Part shown: one piece after another, positions 7,431 through 9,332 of the stretch
How positions within the stretch are numbered: position 1 is the first letter of the stretch
How the letters are laid out: every line of letters begins with the position of its first letter
NCBI GenBank assembly: GCA_011525445.1
Contig: WTGE01000397.1
Span: 1-9,332, forward strand
Origin: Synechococcus sp. CO36386bin_37
GTDB taxonomy: Bacteria > Cyanobacteriota > Cyanobacteriia > PCC-6307 > Cyanobiaceae
Length of the DNA stretch: 9,332 nt
Direction of reading: 5' to 3'
Program-made: the position numbers and the translations under genes
Notes under the pieces: model-generated
Database searches by the model: none
Told to the model about the DNA's origin: nothing
The model's input: the letters and a program-made list of their open reading frames with translations, nothing else

Positions 7431-8018
7431 TCAGCCGAACCAGTCCGGTTCCAGACCGGGATGCCACTTCACATTGCAACCGATCGATGGAATCTGATCG
7501 GGGTTCACCGGTTCGCCGCTCAGAACGGCGTTGAGAGCATTCCGCAGGTCGCTCCCATCAAGAGGTTGGGCATTGCCGGGACGGCTTCGATCCAGCTGTC
7601 CCCTGTACTGCAGCGTCTGGCGGCTGCTCTCATGGCTGCCAGCGAACAGATAGAACTCCGGCGTGCAGGCGGCTCGCAGGGAGCGGGCCAGAGTCTGGTC
7701 CTGATCCATCAGGTAAGGGAAGCTCCAGCTGTGACGTTCCGCCTGGTCCATGAGCTGCGCGGCTCCGTCCTGCGGGTGAGTGATCAAGCTGTTGCTGCTC
7801 ACAGCCAGAAGCTGGATCCGACCCCGGTAATCCTGGTCCAGCCGCGTCAACTCCGGTTCGATGTGCTTGACGAAAGGGCAGTGAGAACAGATCACCATCA
7901 GCAGCACCGGCTTCTGATCCAGATCTGAACACTTGAGGGATGTCCCGCTGATCGTGGGTAGCTGGAAGTCCGGCAGGTCAGTGCCCAGGGGCAGCATCGT
8001 CGAGGGGGTCAGGGCCAT
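7431..8018 (-). CDS. Thioredoxin-like redoxin (AhpC/TSA-type fold, CxxC active site)
   Basis: Counting from the ATG at 8069, the fold begins at LPLGTDLPDFQLP (26-38). The redox site is CSHCPFVKHI (61-70), equivalent to the CNHCPYVKHI seen in this family of stand-alone thioredoxin-like proteins. AACTPEFYLF (134-142) contains the cis-Pro region, and the C-terminus has the typical IGCNVKWHPG (196-205) with a further Cys. It probably acts as a cytoplasmic thiol oxidoreductase or peroxidase-like protein; its partner is unknown. Start is uncertain: ATGs at 8069, 8048, 8018 and 7997 are all in frame. I prefer 8018 because the ATG at 8069 would leave only 12 bases to the start of the divergent lipoprotein gene and adds an unconserved-looking Cys-containing leader (STCACSG). 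It is the first gene of the minus-strand run leading to the aminotransferase. Confidence 0.85.
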   Translation of the reverse strand: MALTPSTMLPLGTDLPDFQLPTISGTSLKCSDLDQKPVLLMVICSHCPFVKHIEPELTRLDQDYRGRIQLLAVSSNSLITHPQDGAAQLMDQAERHSWSFPYLMDQDQTLARSLRAACTPEFYLFAGSHESSRQTLQYRGQLDRSRPGNAQPLDGSDLRNALNAVLSGEPVNPDQIPSIGCNVKWHPGLEPDWFG

Positions 8019-8081
8019 GGCTCCGCTGCAGGCACAGGTGCTCTCCATCAGGATGGCGACCACTGGCATTCAGGTGGGGTC

Positions 8082-8609
8082 ATGCCGGGACGAAATTGGT
8101 GGCAGACGGCATGGGGCCTGGGATTGTGCCTGCCTTTGCTCGCGTGCGGATCCAAGGATCAGCAAGAGCTGTGGACCATTTATCCGCTGCAGCGCAATGA
8201 GCCTCACGACGGTCTGGCTGTGGTGAATCAGCCGGATGGTTTCGGCCTGCACATCCTTCTGGAGACCGACACCCGGGAACCTTCCATCTGCAGGCCGAGA
8301 TGGCTCCCGGATCCCGCCCGGCTGTTCAACGGTCGTGGCTCAGCACCCTTCAGCTCAGGATTGGCGACCCGCCAGGAATTCTTCGAGGCCATGACGCGGG
8401 ATGCTGTCGTTTCATCTCTGCAGCAGGAGCTGGAAGCCCTCTGCAAGCAGCGCGCACCCGATGCCCGTTGGCAGTGGGTGGATCCCCCGCGCTCTGAGGC
8501 GGACGTGACCCCTCTGCAGTTGCCGGCTCTGGAGGAGGAGGATCTGCTCACCGATCCCTACGAGGAGCTTCAGAGACAGAAGGCATTGCTGGGGGAGGAC
8601 ACCAACTGA
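8082..8609 (+). CDS. Small lipoprotein of unknown function
   Basis: The 175-residue product starts with a short n-region holding one Arg, a hydrophobic stretch (WGLGLCLPLL) and a lipobox LLAC with the lipidated Cys at 22, followed by GSKDQQ. It should be exported and anchored in a membrane by lipid. The ATG at 8082 is supported by the signal peptide and by AGG seven bases upstream. The mature part shows no domain I recognise: a region WTIYPLQRNEPHDG (32-45), a PSICRPRW segment with a Cys, a helical stretch rich in Glu and Gln (AVVSSLQQELEALCKQ), then an acidic tail (LEEEDLLTDPYEELQRQ). The third and fourth Cys in the mature part could form a disulfide. It is divergent from the redoxin gene and convergent with the photolyase-like pair, 13 bases apart. 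Function is unknown; the gene itself is well supported. Confidence 0.78.
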   Translation: MPGRNWWQTAWGLGLCLPLLACGSKDQQELWTIYPLQRNEPHDGLAVVNQPDGFGLHILLETDTREPSICRPRWLPDPARLFNGRGSAPFSSGLATRQEFFEAMTRDAVVSSLQQELEALCKQRAPDARWQWVDPPRSEADVTPLQLPALEEEDLLTDPYEELQRQKALLGEDTN

Positions 8610-8622
8610 AACGGCGGGACAC

Positions 8623-9060
8623 CTAAGGGCTTCCGAACGCCGCCCAGACGATGGGCTCCGCTTCGCGCCAGTAGCGGCTGAAGCGCCCCAGCCGCGGAGG
8701 CCGTGGCAGCTCCACGAAGGCATCGGGTTCCAAGACCTGCAGAGGTAGCTCGGCTTCAATGGCATCGGCGATTCGTTGCAACCGTGGATCCACGGCAGAG
8801 CTGGTCACCACGCCGTCCGCCTGGTGTCGTCTTGCGAAGGCCAGCACCTCAGAGGCCACATCGCCCTTGCGCAGGGTGAGCGGCAGCTCAAGCGCGTTTT
8901 CGTAGAGAAAACCAAGCCGCTTGCGGCTGATGCGTTGCTCCTGGATCCAGAGCGTGTCGAACACGAACAGCGCCGGTGCATCGGGCCAGGCCCGCAGAGC
9001 TGGGTTGGCGGGGCCAAGGGCTTCCTCGTGCACCCAGAGAATCGGTCGTTGCATCGTCAT
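8623..9060 (-). CDS. Stand-alone photolyase N-terminal-like alpha/beta domain protein
   Basis: The 145-residue product resembles only the N-terminal alpha/beta (antenna) domain of DNA photolyases and cryptochromes: a first strand PILWVHEEAL, ANPALRA (18-24, like DNPAL), a second strand ALFVFDT (30-36), SRKRLGFLYENALELPLTL (45-63, like the R..FL..AL..L helix), KGD (65-67), a helix ending ADGVVTSSAVDP (81-92), and IADAIEAELPLQVLE. It ends at residue 145 with no FAD-binding helical domain. The match is by pattern and not certain. ATG at 9060 is used: AGGAG (9073-9077) lies 12 bases upstream and overlaps the stop of the preceding gene; the second ATG at 9054 is an alternative. The preceding gene encodes a photolyase-like FAD-domain C-terminus, so the two are likely co-transcribed and may act together as a complex. 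It is strongly GC-rich. Confidence 0.68.
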   Translation of the reverse strand: MTMQRPILWVHEEALGPANPALRAWPDAPALFVFDTLWIQEQRISRKRLGFLYENALELPLTLRKGDVASEVLAFARRHQADGVVTSSAVDPRLQRIADAIEAELPLQVLEPDAFVELPRPPRLGRFSRYWREAEPIVWAAFGSP

Positions 9061-9072
9061 GGGGGTTGTCGG

Positions 9073-9077
9073 CTCCT
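9073..9077 (-). promoter_or_regulatory. Ribosome binding site overlapping the upstream stop codon
   Basis: AGGAG on the minus strand overlaps the TAG stop (9076-9078) of the photolyase-like gene and lies 12 bases before the ATG at 9060. The arrangement suggests translational coupling of the two photolyase-like genes and favours the ATG at 9060 over the one at 9054. Confidence 0.5.
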
Positions 9078-9332
9078 ATCGCCTGGGGCGAGCCAGGGCA
9101 GCACCGGTACCGCTTCGACCCCGACCTTCACGCCGACTGTGGCCATTGCCGCCGGCCCGAATGGCCGGCATCGGGGCAAAAAGCTGGTTTTCCAGCTGCT
9201 CGTAGCTGCCCTCGAATGGGCATTGGGCTGCACTGGGGCAGCCGTCGCAGTAACGACCGTCGCTGTAGCGCTCCAGATTGCCGCGGTTGAAGAAGTAAGG
9301 CTTGTGGCTGAAGGTGCTGGCCACCCACTGCC
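9076..9332 (-). CDS. Photolyase/cryptochrome-like FAD protein, C-terminal end (partial, N-terminus off the right edge)
   Basis: The frame is open to the right edge; 84 residues and a TAG stop are visible, and the first two bases of a codon lie at the edge. It reads QWVASTFSHKPYFFNRGNLE, then YCDGC, then CPFEGSYEQLENQLF. QWVA matches the conserved helix near the end of photolyase FAD-binding domains, and the pattern YCxxC...CPF resembles the C-terminal cysteines of iron-sulfur photolyases (FeS-BCP/PhrB type). Here the spacing is C-x2-C-x5-C, with Cys at fragment positions 28, 31 and 37; the fourth ligand would lie outside the window. The tail after LFAP is Gly/Arg-rich and ends in basic residues, which could contact DNA or be disordered. 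Likely roles are light-driven DNA repair or light sensing. The fragment and family hint are good; the subclass is an inference. Confidence 0.7.
   Translation of the reverse strand, partial: QWVASTFSHKPYFFNRGNLERYSDGRYCDGCPSAAQCPFEGSYEQLENQLFAPMPAIRAGGNGHSRREGRGRSGTGAALARPRR

Noticed and set aside
8612..8642. Inverted repeat CGGCG/CGCCG between the convergent lipoprotein and photolyase-like genes
   Set aside because: The stem is only five pairs with a 21-base loop and no T-run, so it is not a convincing terminator.

Overview
The window looks like a piece of a marine picocyanobacterial chromosome, of the Synechococcus/Cyanobium type. That is an inference from gene content: a large Calx-beta surface protein, a picocyanobacterial-style 2OG-Fe(II) oxygenase, a TPR glycosyltransferase-like protein, a photolyase-like C-terminus, and a GC-rich right half beside a more AT-rich left half. 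No rRNA, tRNA, CRISPR array, insertion sequence or phage gene was seen.

Left (1-3044, minus strand): the first 1014 residues of a very large surface or secreted protein that runs off the left edge. It has an N-terminal C-type lectin-like domain with an EPN sugar/calcium motif, an unassigned beta-rich segment, a PA14 domain, a Ser/Thr/Gln-rich linker, then Calx-beta-like and related repeats. It has no cysteine. A 240-base gap separates it from a divergent gene (3285-3998, plus strand) for a six-helix membrane protein resembling the TMEM175/DUF1211 potassium-channel family.

Middle (4017-8018, minus strand): four genes in the same direction, transcribed right to left. They are a thioredoxin-like redoxin, a DegT/DnrJ/EryC1/StrS PLP aminotransferase with an unusual Cys-rich insertion, a 2OG-Fe(II) oxygenase, and a TPR protein with a heptosyltransferase-like C-terminal half. 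The aminotransferase and the TPR glycosyltransferase-like protein fit a sugar or surface-glycan job. The oxygenase and TPR gene are 12 bases apart and are almost certainly co-transcribed.

Right (8082-9332): a plus-strand gene for a small lipoprotein of unknown function, convergent with a minus-strand pair. The pair is the C-terminal end of a photolyase/cryptochrome-like FAD protein with a CxxC...CPF cluster (entering from the right edge), followed 15 bases later by a stand-alone gene resembling the photolyase N-terminal alpha/beta domain. The two halves of a normal photolyase therefore appear as separate adjacent genes in reversed order.

The most interesting items are the lectin-PA14-Calx-beta surface protein, the split and reversed photolyase-like pair, the oxygenase/TPR-glycosyltransferase pair, and the Cys-rich insertion in the aminotransferase. 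None is proven to be a new system from sequence alone.
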